The notes: generated by a model not told the origin, from the letters alone. Positions 15,374 to 23,391 are shown, numbered from the stretch's first letter. The stretch: DNA of 35,039 nt from CAXPZW01 sp049594615 (GCA_049594615.1 JBMYJR010000030.1:1-35039), one strand, 5' to 3'. A program made the numbers and translations.

Positions 15374-15966
15374 TGAAGCGACGTGCCTTTTTGAAAACCG
15401 GCAGTGTGGCCGGGGCATTGGTGGCCACAGCTTCCATTCAAAACTTGATCGGATGGTTGCAGGCCCTTCCACGCATCCTGGAGTTGCCCGCTGATCAAGT
15501 ACACGTCCGCCATGGTGGTTGGCGCCAACCGGGCCGCTTTGCGCTCGCAGGCATGCCAGAACTGCGCAAGTTCCAACGGAACGTATACTTGGCCAACGGG
15601 TGCCAAGCCTCTGGTCAAGACCTTAAACAGCTGCGTCTACAGTGGAAAAATGAATGGGTGCAAGTCTGCACCACTCAGGAAGCGGTCTTTGTGGGCGACA
15701 GCTGCCACACCCGAAGCATACTTGGAGCGGGCCGCAACGAAACCCTCAAGCTGCCCAACGGGCTTCACCTGCATGTGGGCTTCCTTGAAGGCAGCCATAC
15801 GCTGTTGCCCGATTCCCGCGCTCTTGTTGTGCCGCTGGACGGTGCCTTTGAGTACGATGGCCAGCCGGTAAGCCTTGAACAAGCCTTGGTGGTGCCTGCA
15901 GGCCGCATGACGCGCATTGAGGGAAGTGGCGTGCGCTTTGCGATTCTCAGTGCTGCTGCGGTCTAA
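15370..15966 (+). CDS. Tat-exported protein with pirin C-terminal-like cupin
   Basis: This 198-residue protein begins MMKRRAFLKTGSVAGALVATAS, a textbook twin-arginine signal (RRAFLK followed by a hydrophobic run), so it is probably exported folded. I do not recognise the mature protein as a whole. Its last 50 residues (RALVVPLDGAFEYDG...ALVVPAGRMTRIEGSG...FAILSAA) match the Pirin_C domain of the gene before it in pattern and order (NALVYQLDGELLYDG...AVFEPTGGVVEI...LIVLTGAA). It may thus be a pirin-derived cupin acting outside the cytoplasm. Conserved His metal ligands of the N-terminal pirin cupin are not evident. It overlaps pirin by 4 nt and converges on moaC with a 4-nt overlap. Confidence 0.75.
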   Translation: MMKRRAFLKTGSVAGALVATASIQNLIGWLQALPRILELPADQVHVRHGGWRQPGRFALAGMPELRKFQRNVYLANGCQASGQDLKQLRLQWKNEWVQVCTTQEAVFVGDSCHTRSILGAGRNETLKLPNGLHLHVGFLEGSHTLLPDSRALVVPLDGAFEYDGQPVSLEQALVVPAGRMTRIEGSGVRFAILSAAAV

Positions 15967-16436
15967 CCCCGGTGTACGTCTGATTTACCTCCTGTTTTTT
16001 CGATGAGGGTGACGCCCTCGATGCGCATGGCGTGGCCAAAGGATTTGCACATGTCGTAGACGGTCAGCGCTGCGGTGGTCACGCCTGTGAGTGCTTCCAT
16101 TTCCACTCCAGTCTTTCCATCGACCTTCACCGTACAAGTGATCTCTAGTACGTGGTCACCGGGCTGGACGTTCACATCCACGCCTGTCACGGGTAAAGGG
16201 TGACACAAGGGGATGAGGGTGGCGCATTGTTTCACGCCTTGGATGCCCGCAATCACAGCGATGTCGATCACCGATCCTTTCTTCGTGGCAAAGTCACCGG
16301 CTTGCAGCGCGTCCCATTGCTCGGGTTCAAATACGACGTGCCCACGGGCGGTGGCAGTTCGGCGTGAGATCGCCTTGTCGCCCACATCAACCATACGGGG
16401 CTTTCCGGATTCATCGAGGTGCGAAAAGGAGCTCAT
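15963..16436 (-). CDS. moaC: Cyclic pyranopterin monophosphate synthase
   Basis: The 157-residue protein has the MoaC landmarks: SHLDESGKPRMVDVGDK at the start, GVKQCATLIPLCHPLP in the middle, and GVEMEALTGVTTAALTVYDMCKS followed by EGVTLIEKTGGKS near the end. The two His/Lys-containing blocks hold the active site. MoaC converts the MoaA product 3',8-cyclo-GTP into cyclic pyranopterin monophosphate (precursor Z). Its start overlaps the moeA stop by 4 nt, making it the last gene of the minus run. Confidence 0.97.
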   Translation of the reverse strand: MSSFSHLDESGKPRMVDVGDKAISRRTATARGHVVFEPEQWDALQAGDFATKKGSVIDIAVIAGIQGVKQCATLIPLCHPLPVTGVDVNVQPGDHVLEITCTVKVDGKTGVEMEALTGVTTAALTVYDMCKSFGHAMRIEGVTLIEKTGGKSDVHRG

Positions 16437-17617
16437 GCTGGGAAGGGGTAGTATGGCACCAAGGTGCCTGCTGGAAATTCGGTTTGGTTGGCTTCAAGTT
16501 CCACAAAGCCATCCACATCGACCAGTCCTGCCAAGTCTCCAGAACCTTGTGTAGGTGAGGGGATGGCGAGCAAACGCCCTTGTTGAGGACGGCCCTGCAC
16601 GGGAAGGAATTGCGTCAGTGAGGGGCCGAAGGTGACGGAGGCGGTCAATACGGCGTAGTCCGGTTGGTAAGGTTGACCTAGGCTGTGCGCCAACCAGGGC
16701 AGGCCGTAACGCACCATCCCGAACGTGGCCGACACAGGGTTTCCCGGCAAGGCGAACACTGCACAACTCTCGGTGGAGCCAAACCAGAAGGGCTTGCCCG
16801 GACGCTGGGCTACGCGGTGAAACAGGCGTTTGACCCCTAGGGCTTCCAACACCTCAGGAATGTGGTCCTTTTTGCCTTTGGACACGCCGCCACTTAGCAT
16901 CAGCATGCCTCCGCCTTGGAGCACGGGCCCCAGTTCTTGGGCCATGATTTCGGGATCATCCGGCAAATGGAGAAGGCGAGGAGACAGCCCTGCTCGCCGG
17001 GCCAAATCGGCCAAAACGTGCACGTTGCTGCGTCGGATTTGATGGGGCGCTGGCGTTTCGGTGATGTCCACCAATTCGTTGCCGGTGCTTACGATGGTGC
17101 ATGGCGGCATAGTGAATACCGGCACCTCCGCATACCCCTCGGTGGCCAAAACGCCTATGATGCCGGGGTGAATGGGTGTGCCTGCGTCCACGAGCAAATC
17201 GCCTGCTTGGCGGTCGGTCCCTTTGCGGTGGATGTGTTGTCCGGCTTGTGCATCCCGGCCCAAGGTCAAGACCCCCTGCTTCAGCTCATAATGCTCTACT
17301 GGAATGACGGTATCTGTGCCGTGTGGAAGCACACTTCCTGTCATGATTTCCAAACATCCATCGGAATCAGAAAGCGACAGCGGCGGGTCTCCGGCAAATT
17401 GGGTCCCGCGCACATGCAGATGATCTCCGGCCTTGTGCTTGCCGAGCGTGAGGGCAATGCCGTCCATCATCACCCGGTCAAAAGGGGGAAAGTCTTGCGT
17501 GGCGAATACGTCTTCGGCTAAGATGCGTCCCGAAGCTTTGGCCAAAGGCAGACGTTCCACATGGGGTTTCCACGGTTGGCTTTGGATGTGCGCCCAGGCT
17601 TCTGCTACACTGATCAT
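16433..17617 (-). CDS. moeA: Molybdopterin molybdenumtransferase
   Basis: The 394-residue protein is the usual MoeA length. It starts with the linker-helical segment (MISVAEAWAHI), then FPPFDRVMMDGIAL, the substrate-contact motif. The MoCF-binding domain shows MLMLSGGVSKGKKDH, then PGKPFWFG and VFALPGNPVSA. MoeA inserts molybdate into adenylated molybdopterin. The adenylating partner (MogA/MoaB) is not in this window. The gene overlaps moaA upstream and moaC downstream by 4 nt each, which implies coupled translation. Confidence 0.96.
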   Translation of the reverse strand: MISVAEAWAHIQSQPWKPHVERLPLAKASGRILAEDVFATQDFPPFDRVMMDGIALTLGKHKAGDHLHVRGTQFAGDPPLSLSDSDGCLEIMTGSVLPHGTDTVIPVEHYELKQGVLTLGRDAQAGQHIHRKGTDRQAGDLLVDAGTPIHPGIIGVLATEGYAEVPVFTMPPCTIVSTGNELVDITETPAPHQIRRSNVHVLADLARRAGLSPRLLHLPDDPEIMAQELGPVLQGGGMLMLSGGVSKGKKDHIPEVLEALGVKRLFHRVAQRPGKPFWFGSTESCAVFALPGNPVSATFGMVRYGLPWLAHSLGQPYQPDYAVLTASVTFGPSLTQFLPVQGRPQQGRLLAIPSPTQGSGDLAGLVDVDGFVELEANQTEFPAGTLVPYYPFPA

Positions 17618-18609
17618 CCTCCAATGGTGGCCATGGACTCACGCGAAGAAGCTGCGGCTTCGGCGGCAAAACCGTCGATCGCCTTTCCTCGGATGGCCCG
17701 GGTGATTAAATCAAGAAGTTCGGCGTCGGTGCATCCTGAACGCAAGGCATCCCGCACCGACAGTTCATTTTTGGCATACAAACACGTGCGCAACGCGCCT
17801 TCAGGGGTGATGCGCAAACGGTTGCAGCTGCCGCAGAACGAGCGCGAAAATGCGGGGATGATCCCCACACTGCCCACCATGTCAGGCGTGCTGTAACGCT
17901 CGGCCGTCCCGGAGGACGATGGTCCAATGGATTGCAACTGCGGGTAAGCTTTTTGGAGGTGTTGCAAGATGTCCTTGGCCAAGTACTTAGGAGGATGCGA
18001 TTGACCGCCGTTGAACGGCATTTCTTCTAAAAAGCGCACAGCCACTGCATGGGTGCGTGCCAGTTCGGTAAGTTCAATCCATTCCTCGGGGTCGGCGTCG
18101 GGCAAAGCCACGGCGTTGATTTTGAGGTTCCAGCCGGGTTCCAAGAGCTCGGCCAAGCATGCGTGTACTTGTTCAAAATTGTCGCGCCGGGCGATGGCTG
18201 CAAAGCGTTTGGGGCGCAGCGTGTCCAAGCTCAGGTTGATGTCGCGAATGCCGAGTGCTTTAAGCAGTGGCAAATGAAGCAGGGCGCGGGTGCCGTTGGT
18301 GGTGATGGCAATTTGAAGCCCGTCGAAGGCTGCCAAAGCACGGAGTAGAACTGGAAGGTCCTTGCGCAAGAATGGTTCCCCGCCCGTCAAACGCACACGC
18401 CTTAATCCAGCTGCATGCAGCGCACCAACCAGGCGCCGCATCTCCTCAAAAGACAACAGGGATTCTCTTCGCACCCACTGGAGCCCTTCGGCGGGCATGC
18501 AATAGGTGCAACGCAGGTTGCAGCGGTCGGTGACGGCCAACCGCAGGTAATCAAGCGTACGTCCGTGGCGATCAGCCAGCGGCAGGGTTGGGGTAGAGGT
18601 CGGATTCAT
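17614..18609 (-). CDS. moaA: GTP 3',8-cyclase
   Basis: The protein has 331 residues from the ATG at 18609. Radical-SAM cysteines Cys30, Cys34 and Cys37 (CNLRCTYC) bind the first [4Fe-4S] cluster; TGGEPFLRKDL follows. The second, C-terminal cluster ligands are visible in FCGSCNRLRITPEGALRTC. The chain ends in Gly-Gly (SMATIGG), required in MoaA proteins for reaction with GTP. MoaA makes 3',8-cyclo-H2-GTP, the first step of Moco synthesis. The start codon lies 38 nt inside the preceding gene. A GTG 12 nt further up is possible but would not remove the overlap. Confidence 0.96.
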   Translation of the reverse strand: MNPTSTPTLPLADRHGRTLDYLRLAVTDRCNLRCTYCMPAEGLQWVRRESLLSFEEMRRLVGALHAAGLRRVRLTGGEPFLRKDLPVLLRALAAFDGLQIAITTNGTRALLHLPLLKALGIRDINLSLDTLRPKRFAAIARRDNFEQVHACLAELLEPGWNLKINAVALPDADPEEWIELTELARTHAVAVRFLEEMPFNGGQSHPPKYLAKDILQHLQKAYPQLQSIGPSSSGTAERYSTPDMVGSVGIIPAFSRSFCGSCNRLRITPEGALRTCLYAKNELSVRDALRSGCTDAELLDLITRAIRGKAIDGFAAEAAASSRESMATIGG

Positions 18610-18940
18610 CTTCGTCCACACGCGCTTTCATGCACTGAAAGTCCTTTTCGATCAACACCGACAGTTGGCCGCCTTCGGGGAGGTCAAGTGCCGTGCTGAT
18701 CCCTACTTCGTCGGTGCCTGCCCAGCTGCGGCCGAGTTCTTCTGGAATCGCCACTTGGATGCCGTTTTCCAGGATAAACGCTTGCACGTCATCCACGCAT
18801 TCCAAAATGATCGAGTAGTCAAAGAAGTCGCCGCTGGGAAACTGCGTGGTTTCAAGCAGCAGCCCTTGGTCGCACAACGAAGTCACCTCTGAGCGTCCCA
18901 GCCGCAAGCGGATGGAGTTGCCTTTGATGCGGATCTTCAT
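18572..18940 (-). CDS. DUF7009-like conserved protein upstream of moaA
   Basis: This 122-residue cytosolic protein begins MKIRIKGNSIRLRLGRSEV and ends with the acidic motif KARVDEDESDLYPNP. From memory this pattern belongs to a Bacteroidota family catalogued as DUF7009; the number is not certain. No catalytic motif is visible. It overlaps moaA by 38 nt and follows the YbjQ gene by 17 nt, so it is co-transcribed with the cofactor genes and may serve that pathway, an inference from position. Confidence 0.78.
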   Translation of the reverse strand: MKIRIKGNSIRLRLGRSEVTSLCDQGLLLETTQFPSGDFFDYSIILECVDDVQAFILENGIQVAIPEELGRSWAGTDEVGISTALDLPEGGQLSVLIEKDFQCMKARVDEDESDLYPNPAAG

Positions 18941-18957
18941 ACCGGCAATGTAGGGAT

Positions 18958-19278
18958 TCAGGAGAGTTTTACCGCGGTACCGCTGGCGGTCACCATGAGC
19001 ATGGATCCGTTGTTGCCAATGGTCTCATAATCAAGGTCTACGCCCAACACGGCGTCGGCGCCAAGCATGCGGGCTTGCTCTTCCATTTCACGCAGGGCGT
19101 GGTCTTTGGCCTCGCGCAGCACGCGTTCGTATTCGCCCGAGCGCCCGCCAACGATGTCGCGGATGTTGGCAAAGAAGTCTTTGAAGAAGTTGGCGCCGAT
19201 GATGGCCTCGCCGGTCACCACGCCTAAATAACGGTCGGCGCTCTTGCCGTCAACACCGTTGGTCGTTGTTACAATCAC
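18958..19278 (-). CDS. ybjQ: YbjQ/UPF0145 family protein
   Basis: The protein has 106 residues from a GTG at 19278, chosen because the family begins with a strand like MIVTTTNGVDGK. It contains YLGVVTGEAIIGANFF, REAKDHALREMEEQARMLGADAVLGVDLDYE and a closing VTASGTAV strand, all as in the pentameric YbjQ fold (a heavy-metal-binding-type domain). Biochemical role is unknown. It sits between a small membrane protein and the DUF7009-like gene in the surE-to-moaC run. Confidence 0.9.
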   Translation of the reverse strand: MIVTTTNGVDGKSADRYLGVVTGEAIIGANFFKDFFANIRDIVGGRSGEYERVLREAKDHALREMEEQARMLGADAVLGVDLDYETIGNNGSMLMVTASGTAVKLS

Positions 19279-19360
19279 AGTTGCAGAATTTGCCCTGAAT
19301 GTAGCGGCCCGCTGGCCCACAGGCAAGGATTGGGAGGGAGGTTTGGCGATTTTTAGGGAG

Positions 19361-19717
19361 CTACCACAGCACCGCCGCCACAATGGCTCCGGTGACCAGC
19401 ACCATCATCATGCCCCCACACAAGCGGTACTTCTCCACGCGTTGGCAGAGGTAGAAACCGATCACAATCGGTACCATGCTCACGGTGATGATCTTGGTTT
19501 GATAGATGTCGGTGCCCAAGAACACCTTATCGACGAAGTAGGAGAAATCCGTGTCATTGGCCAGGCGCCAGTACTGACCGAATCCCCAAAAGCCGAGAAG
19601 GGCACACGCTAGTCCTAGCAGTGCGCCCAAACCAAAGTGATCCGGCAGCCCACCGCGCTTGGGAGGAAGGTCAGGGTTCTCGTCGATCACGTGATCCAAC
19701 TCGCTCAAATGTCCCAT
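19361..19717 (-). CDS. Small membrane protein, unknown function
   Basis: The 118-residue protein has a polar N-terminus with the acidic/proline segment ELDHVIDENPDLPPKRGGLP, then three hydrophobic helices at about residues 30-46, 76-90 and 99-117. I do not recognise a family. Its start lies 13 nt inside surE in another frame, so it is translated from the same mRNA. Membership in the run that leads into Moco genes is a matter of position only. Confidence 0.75.
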   Translation of the reverse strand: MGHLSELDHVIDENPDLPPKRGGLPDHFGLGALLGLACALLGFWGFGQYWRLANDTDFSYFVDKVFLGTDIYQTKIITVSMVPIVIGFYLCQRVEKYRLCGGMMMVLVTGAIVAAVLW

Positions 19718-20484
19718 TCGTTAAGCGCGCCCATGGCATGGTGCGCGGTGAGGTCGTAGTGCACCGGCACCACCGATACGTAGCCATGCTCGAGCGCCCA
19801 TTCATCGGTGTCTTCGCCCTTGTCTTTGTTGTTGAACTCGCCAGTCATCCAGAAGTAGGGCTTGCCCGATGGGTCGTGGCGCTTTTCAAAGGCATCGCTC
19901 CAAAAAGCTTTGGCCTGACGGCAAATTTTGATGCCTTTGAGTTCGGACTCCGGCAGACGGGGAATGTTGACGTTCAAGCAGGTGGAGTTGGGGAAGCGGT
20001 TGGCCAGTGCGGCGTTGGCCATGCGTCTAGCAATGCTTTTGGCCGCGTCGAAGTCGGCGTCCGCGGCGTGGTCTAGGAGCGAGAAGCCGATGCTGGGAAT
20101 GCCTTCTACCGCGCCTTCTACCGCAGCACTCATCGTTCCGGAGTAGATCACATTGATGGAGCTGTTGCTCCCGTGGTTGATGCCTGAAACGAGCAAGTCA
20201 GGCGTGCGGCCTTTGAGCACATGGTAGATGGCAAGCTTGACGCAATCTACGGGCGTTCCTGTGGTGGAAAACGTTTGCACGCTTCCAGGCAGGGGAGACT
20301 TGAGTTCCTCGATGCGCAGGATGTTGCCAATGGTCACTGCATGCCCCATCCCGCTCTGCGGACTATCGGGGGCCACCACGACCACTTCGCCAAGGTCTGC
20401 TACGGCTTCCACCAAACTGCGGATGCCTTTGGCGGTGACGCCGTCGTCGTTGGTTACCAGTAGGAGGGGCTTGCGTGTTTCCAT
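19705..20484 (-). CDS. surE: 5'/3'-nucleotidase SurE
   Basis: The 259-residue protein has SurE hallmarks: VTNDDG with metal-binding Asp13 and Asp14, PDSPQSGMGHAVT with the conserved Ser, and SGINHGSN with the metal-binding Asn. It removes phosphate from nucleoside monophosphates (and short polyphosphates in some species) and is often linked to stationary-phase survival. It heads a long minus run continuing through the small membrane protein (13-nt overlap), YbjQ and the Moco genes. Confidence 0.96.
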   Translation of the reverse strand: METRKPLLLVTNDDGVTAKGIRSLVEAVADLGEVVVVAPDSPQSGMGHAVTIGNILRIEELKSPLPGSVQTFSTTGTPVDCVKLAIYHVLKGRTPDLLVSGINHGSNSSINVIYSGTMSAAVEGAVEGIPSIGFSLLDHAADADFDAAKSIARRMANAALANRFPNSTCLNVNIPRLPESELKGIKICRQAKAFWSDAFEKRHDPSGKPYFWMTGEFNNKDKGEDTDEWALEHGYVSVVPVHYDLTAHHAMGALNEWDI

Positions 20485-20488
20485 AGGA

Positions 20489-20497
20489 CAAACTTAA
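20489..20497 (-). promoter_or_regulatory. Exact TAnnTTTG box next to the surE start
   Basis: On the minus strand TAAGTTTG ends about four nt before the ATG of surE. It matches the Bacteroidota -7 consensus fully, but the only TTG upstream is about 25 nt away, longer than the usual 19-23. If functional it would start transcription at or next to the ATG. Confidence 0.35.
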
Positions 20498-20588
20498 GTC
20501 ACCTGCACGTGATGGAAGTGTCAAAAAAGCCAACGAATTTTGTATCGTGGGTGTACCAAAGCACCTGCCTCTGCGTTATCGAGTTGGC

Positions 20589-21191
20589 ATGCTTCGCCTC
20601 AACCACATGACCGCCATTGCCGCGCTGCTGATTGCCTCCTTGGGCTTTGGGCAGGGCCATCCGCTGTTGGAGTCGTTCTCGGCCATCCAGGTCGACGACC
20701 ACATCCAGTTGGATTTTGCCATCATCGGCGGCGGAAGTTGCAACGGGGTGCAACTCTTGCGCAGCTCGGACGGCGTCCAATTCTTCCGCATCGGCGAAAT
20801 TCAGGGTATCTGCGGCGGTTCGGAGTTCACCGAGCACTACACCTTGCTGGACCAATCACCCTTGCAAGCCACCACCAACCACTACAAACTCGTCCTCGGC
20901 TTCCAAGGCGAATCGCAGGTGATCCAACTCAACTTTGTGCAACTCAACGCAGGCTTTAACGTGTTCCCGAACCCTGTCCAAGACTGGGCCGTTCTCAAAT
21001 GGGACAACCCCACCGGCGTCCAATTCATCGTTGACATCTACAACCTTTCGGGCCACCAAGTGGAACACGCTGAAGGCATCACCAGCTCCGAGATTTTCCT
21101 CCAACTCCGCGACTTCCTGCCGGGCACCTACATCTTCCAATTGATTGGCGAAGACGGCAGGCGCATCACCGGCAAGTTCATCCGGGTATAA
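20589..21191 (+). CDS. Small secreted protein with T9SS sorting domain
   Basis: The protein has 200 residues from the ATG at 20589. The signal peptide is MTAIAALLIASLGFGQG (an alternative ATG at 20607 gives just this). A beta-rich domain of about 90 residues follows, with SSDGVQFFRIGEIQG and LVLGFQGESQVIQLNF, of the type in which fibronectin-like segments precede the tail. The last 75 residues are a type A Por sorting domain: FNVFPNPVQDWAVL, VDIYNLSGHQV, LPGTYIFQLIGEDGRRITGKFIRV. It should be secreted by T9SS. The function of the passenger is unknown. It diverges from surE. Confidence 0.85.
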   Translation: MLRLNHMTAIAALLIASLGFGQGHPLLESFSAIQVDDHIQLDFAIIGGGSCNGVQLLRSSDGVQFFRIGEIQGICGGSEFTEHYTLLDQSPLQATTNHYKLVLGFQGESQVIQLNFVQLNAGFNVFPNPVQDWAVLKWDNPTGVQFIVDIYNLSGHQVEHAEGITSSEIFLQLRDFLPGTYIFQLIGEDGRRITGKFIRV

Positions 21192-21254
21192 CTGGTGTAA
21201 AACTCCACCGCCCGCGTCCTCCGATTGTCAACCCCTTCGGCGAATTTTCAGGCC

Positions 21255-21665
21255 ATGGTTCGACAATATGTACTCACCCTGCCGCCCAAGCCGCGTGGCT
21301 GCCACCTGATCACCCGCGACATCCTCGAAGAAGTCGAACTCCCGGCCTTTGGCCTGATGCACGTATTCATCCGCCACACCTCCGCCGGACTCACCCTGAA
21401 CGAAAATGCAGACCCCACCGCCCGCCGGGACTTCGCCACCGGCCTCGATCGTCTGGCCCCCGACGGCGCCGACTGGATGACCCATATCTCCGAAGGCCCC
21501 GACGACATGCCCGCGCACATCAAGGCCTCGCTTGTAGGGAGCTCGGTCACGATCCCCATCACCGAATACCGCCTGAACCTCGGCACGTGGCAAGGCATCT
21601 ACCTGTGCGAGTTCCGCAATAGTGGAGGGGCGAGGGAGTTGGTGCTGACTACCATGGGGCAGTAG
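21255..21665 (+). CDS. yjbQ: YjbQ/UPF0047 family protein
   Basis: The protein has 136 residues from the ATG at 21255. Family blocks are HVFIRHTSAGLTLNENADP, MTHISEGPDDMPAHIK and TEYRLNLGTWQGIYLCEFR. The His residues of the first two blocks and the Glu of the last are the conserved polar set. Members form trimers; some have thiamine-phosphate synthase activity in vitro, so the cellular role is unsettled. It is a single-gene unit whose stop codon lies inside a nested palindrome shared with the convergent methyltransferase gene. Confidence 0.93.
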   Translation: MVRQYVLTLPPKPRGCHLITRDILEEVELPAFGLMHVFIRHTSAGLTLNENADPTARRDFATGLDRLAPDGADWMTHISEGPDDMPAHIKASLVGSSVTIPITEYRLNLGTWQGIYLCEFRNSGGARELVLTTMGQ

Positions 21666-21726
21666 GAGGAGGGCAAGTGGAACTGCAAGACCTTGGTGCA
21701 AGGCACTGCAGAAAGCCGACCTCCTA
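21663..21726. terminator. Nested inverted repeat spanning both stop codons of a convergent pair
   Basis: TAGGAGG (21663-21669) pairs with CCTCCTA (21720-21726). Inside lie CTGCA...TGCAG (21683-21687/21707-21711) and CCTT...AAGG (21691-21694/21700-21703). Each outer arm includes a TAG stop: yjbQ on plus, the methyltransferase on minus. No T-run follows, so factor-independent termination is doubtful; it may protect both mRNA 3' ends. Confidence 0.4.
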
Positions 21727-22647
21727 TGAAATGGAGGCAACCGCTTGTTTACGCAACCAAACCACCAACTGCATGCCCTTGTCAGTGCGTCGCATGTACG
21801 GCTTCAGTACGCCATCCAACGCCCTGGGTAAATACGTATCACACACGTAGTAGCCTGTGTCGGCTACCGTATACCCCGCGCGTTTGCCATGTGCTTCAAA
21901 GCTCGCTGGGGCAAACTCGTGCAGGTGATATGGCACGTGCATGGGGCTCAGGTTGGCTACAAAATCACTGCCCATCAGCTTGTAATACCGGTTTATCAAG
22001 GTGTGTGTGAGCCAATGCGCACTTGGCACCTCAATGTGGATCAAGCCTCCGGGCTTGAGCCATTTCAAGGCACGTTCAATACATGCTGCGGGGTCGTACA
22101 GGTGTTCGAGTACCACGCTGAAGGTGATGAAGTCGAAATGAGCCTCGGGGTATTCTGCGTTTTCAACCGCTGCGCATTGCAAGCGGTCTGGCGAAAGTCC
22201 CATGCGCTCAATGGCCCGCGCGTGGAACGGTTCGGAGGGCTCGCACCCCCAGGTGTCAAAGCCTGCGTGTTCCAGTGCAATCATACACTTGCCTACACCT
22301 GCACCGATGTCCAATGCGTGTTGTCCGGCGGAGAAATCAGTCAGACGCTTGTACCAGTCGATCTCACTGGCGAAGTAGGTTTCTTGTACCTCAAAATATT
22401 CAGGCCTCCAGTAAGACTCAGGTGGAGTGCCGTAATGGTCTTGGATGCTGGCAGGTACGGGTTGAGGGTCGACGAAAATCAAATCGCAACTGCGGCATTG
22501 CTTGATGGTGCTGGTTTGACCGTACAGTTTCCAAGGGCGTGCACCTTGAGAACGGTCCAGTCGTTTGCCCAAGGTTTGGAAACCTTCGGGAGACGCGCCG
22601 CACATATTGCAAGCGCCTACAGGATGGTAGGAGTAATTCACCGGCAT
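21724..22647 (-). CDS. SAM-dependent methyltransferase with N-terminal Cys4-type motif
   Basis: The protein has 307 residues from the ATG at 22647. Residues 13-50 have CNMCG and, later, CRSCDLIFVDP, a probable zinc-binding pair common in methyltransferases of surface sugar and lipid pathways. The class I Rossmann domain shows ALDIGAGVGKCMIALE (motif I), ...FDFITFSVVLEHLYDP and LKPGGLIHIEVPS. The C-terminus has a Tyr/His-rich segment. The substrate cannot be told. It follows the second methyltransferase gene on the same strand by 84 nt. G+C of both looks a few percent lower than the neighbours. Confidence 0.85.
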   Translation of the reverse strand: MPVNYSYHPVGACNMCGASPEGFQTLGKRLDRSQGARPWKLYGQTSTIKQCRSCDLIFVDPQPVPASIQDHYGTPPESYWRPEYFEVQETYFASEIDWYKRLTDFSAGQHALDIGAGVGKCMIALEHAGFDTWGCEPSEPFHARAIERMGLSPDRLQCAAVENAEYPEAHFDFITFSVVLEHLYDPAACIERALKWLKPGGLIHIEVPSAHWLTHTLINRYYKLMGSDFVANLSPMHVPYHLHEFAPASFEAHGKRAGYTVADTGYYVCDTYLPRALDGVLKPYMRRTDKGMQLVVWLRKQAVASIS

Positions 22648-22731
22648 GAACGCAAGGTGCAAAAAGCCTTGCACTCGAAGTGGCTCATTTCCGTTGCCGG
22701 TCAGCTATTATCAGTGACACGTACACTTGCC

Positions 22732-23391
22732 TCAATCAACGAAGGAATGTTGTCTGGAGACCGGTATCGCTCGCATGAGCTCCTCTTCTTGGGGTTGTAC
22801 AACGCCAAGAGGCTTGCGAGCGAGCATCCAAAGATCATTGCTTTGCTGCGTCTCTGAAATCTCAGGCAGAGGCAAACAATGGAAACCAGAAGACTCTAAC
22901 CGGTTGCGGAGGGATTCCAATGTGTAATGGTGGAATGCTCGGCCCAGGCTTCGCAGTTCGTAGGGCTTGGGTGGGTGAACAACATGGTGCTCCACGCGCA
23001 CCAGCAGCTTTCCACCAGGGCGAAGCAATCGCAGGCATTCCAACAAGTGTTCCTCAGGATTGATGCTTGTTTCTAGGACAGCATCCGAAAAAATGAGTGA
23101 GTAGCTATGGTCTGCCCATGGCATGTGACGCACTGATCCTGCACGCAAGCGTACTCCGGCGTGGTCATTCAGTTGTCTACACCGAAAACACGCTTTTCGA
23201 ATGCGCGCAGTGCTGCGATCAAGGCCTGCAACGGTCTTTACCTTTTGATGAATGGTGCGGAGGTATTTACCGTTTCCACAACCCACGTGCAAGACGTCGT
23301 CTGATGCTTTGGGTTGCAGGAGGGTTGATACGAGATTCGCGTACCGCTGAAACTTTCCAGAAAATAAAAGGAGTTGTTTCAAAGGATTCAT
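22732..23391 (-). CDS. Class I SAM-dependent methyltransferase
   Basis: The 219-residue protein has motif I as VLHVGCGNGKYLRTI, DRSTARI for the ribose contact, AGSVRHMPWADHSYSLIFSDAVLE, and LRLLRPGGKLLVRVE. The C-terminus carries PKPYELRSLGRAFHHYTLESLRNRLE. It is a Methyltransf_11-type enzyme of unknown acceptor. It lies just upstream of the other methyltransferase, with a 23388-23460 flank that is AT-rich for the window. The pair may modify a surface glycan or lipid, which is a guess from the Cys4 motif of its partner. Confidence 0.82.
   Translation of the reverse strand: MNPLKQLLLFSGKFQRYANLVSTLLQPKASDDVLHVGCGNGKYLRTIHQKVKTVAGLDRSTARIRKACFRCRQLNDHAGVRLRAGSVRHMPWADHSYSLIFSDAVLETSINPEEHLLECLRLLRPGGKLLVRVEHHVVHPPKPYELRSLGRAFHHYTLESLRNRLESSGFHCLPLPEISETQQSNDLWMLARKPLGVVQPQEEELMRAIPVSRQHSFVD

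Noticed and set aside
20228..20497. Plus-strand frame antisense to the surE start
   Set aside because: It is fully contained in surE and shows Thr/Ser/Arg-rich shadow composition.
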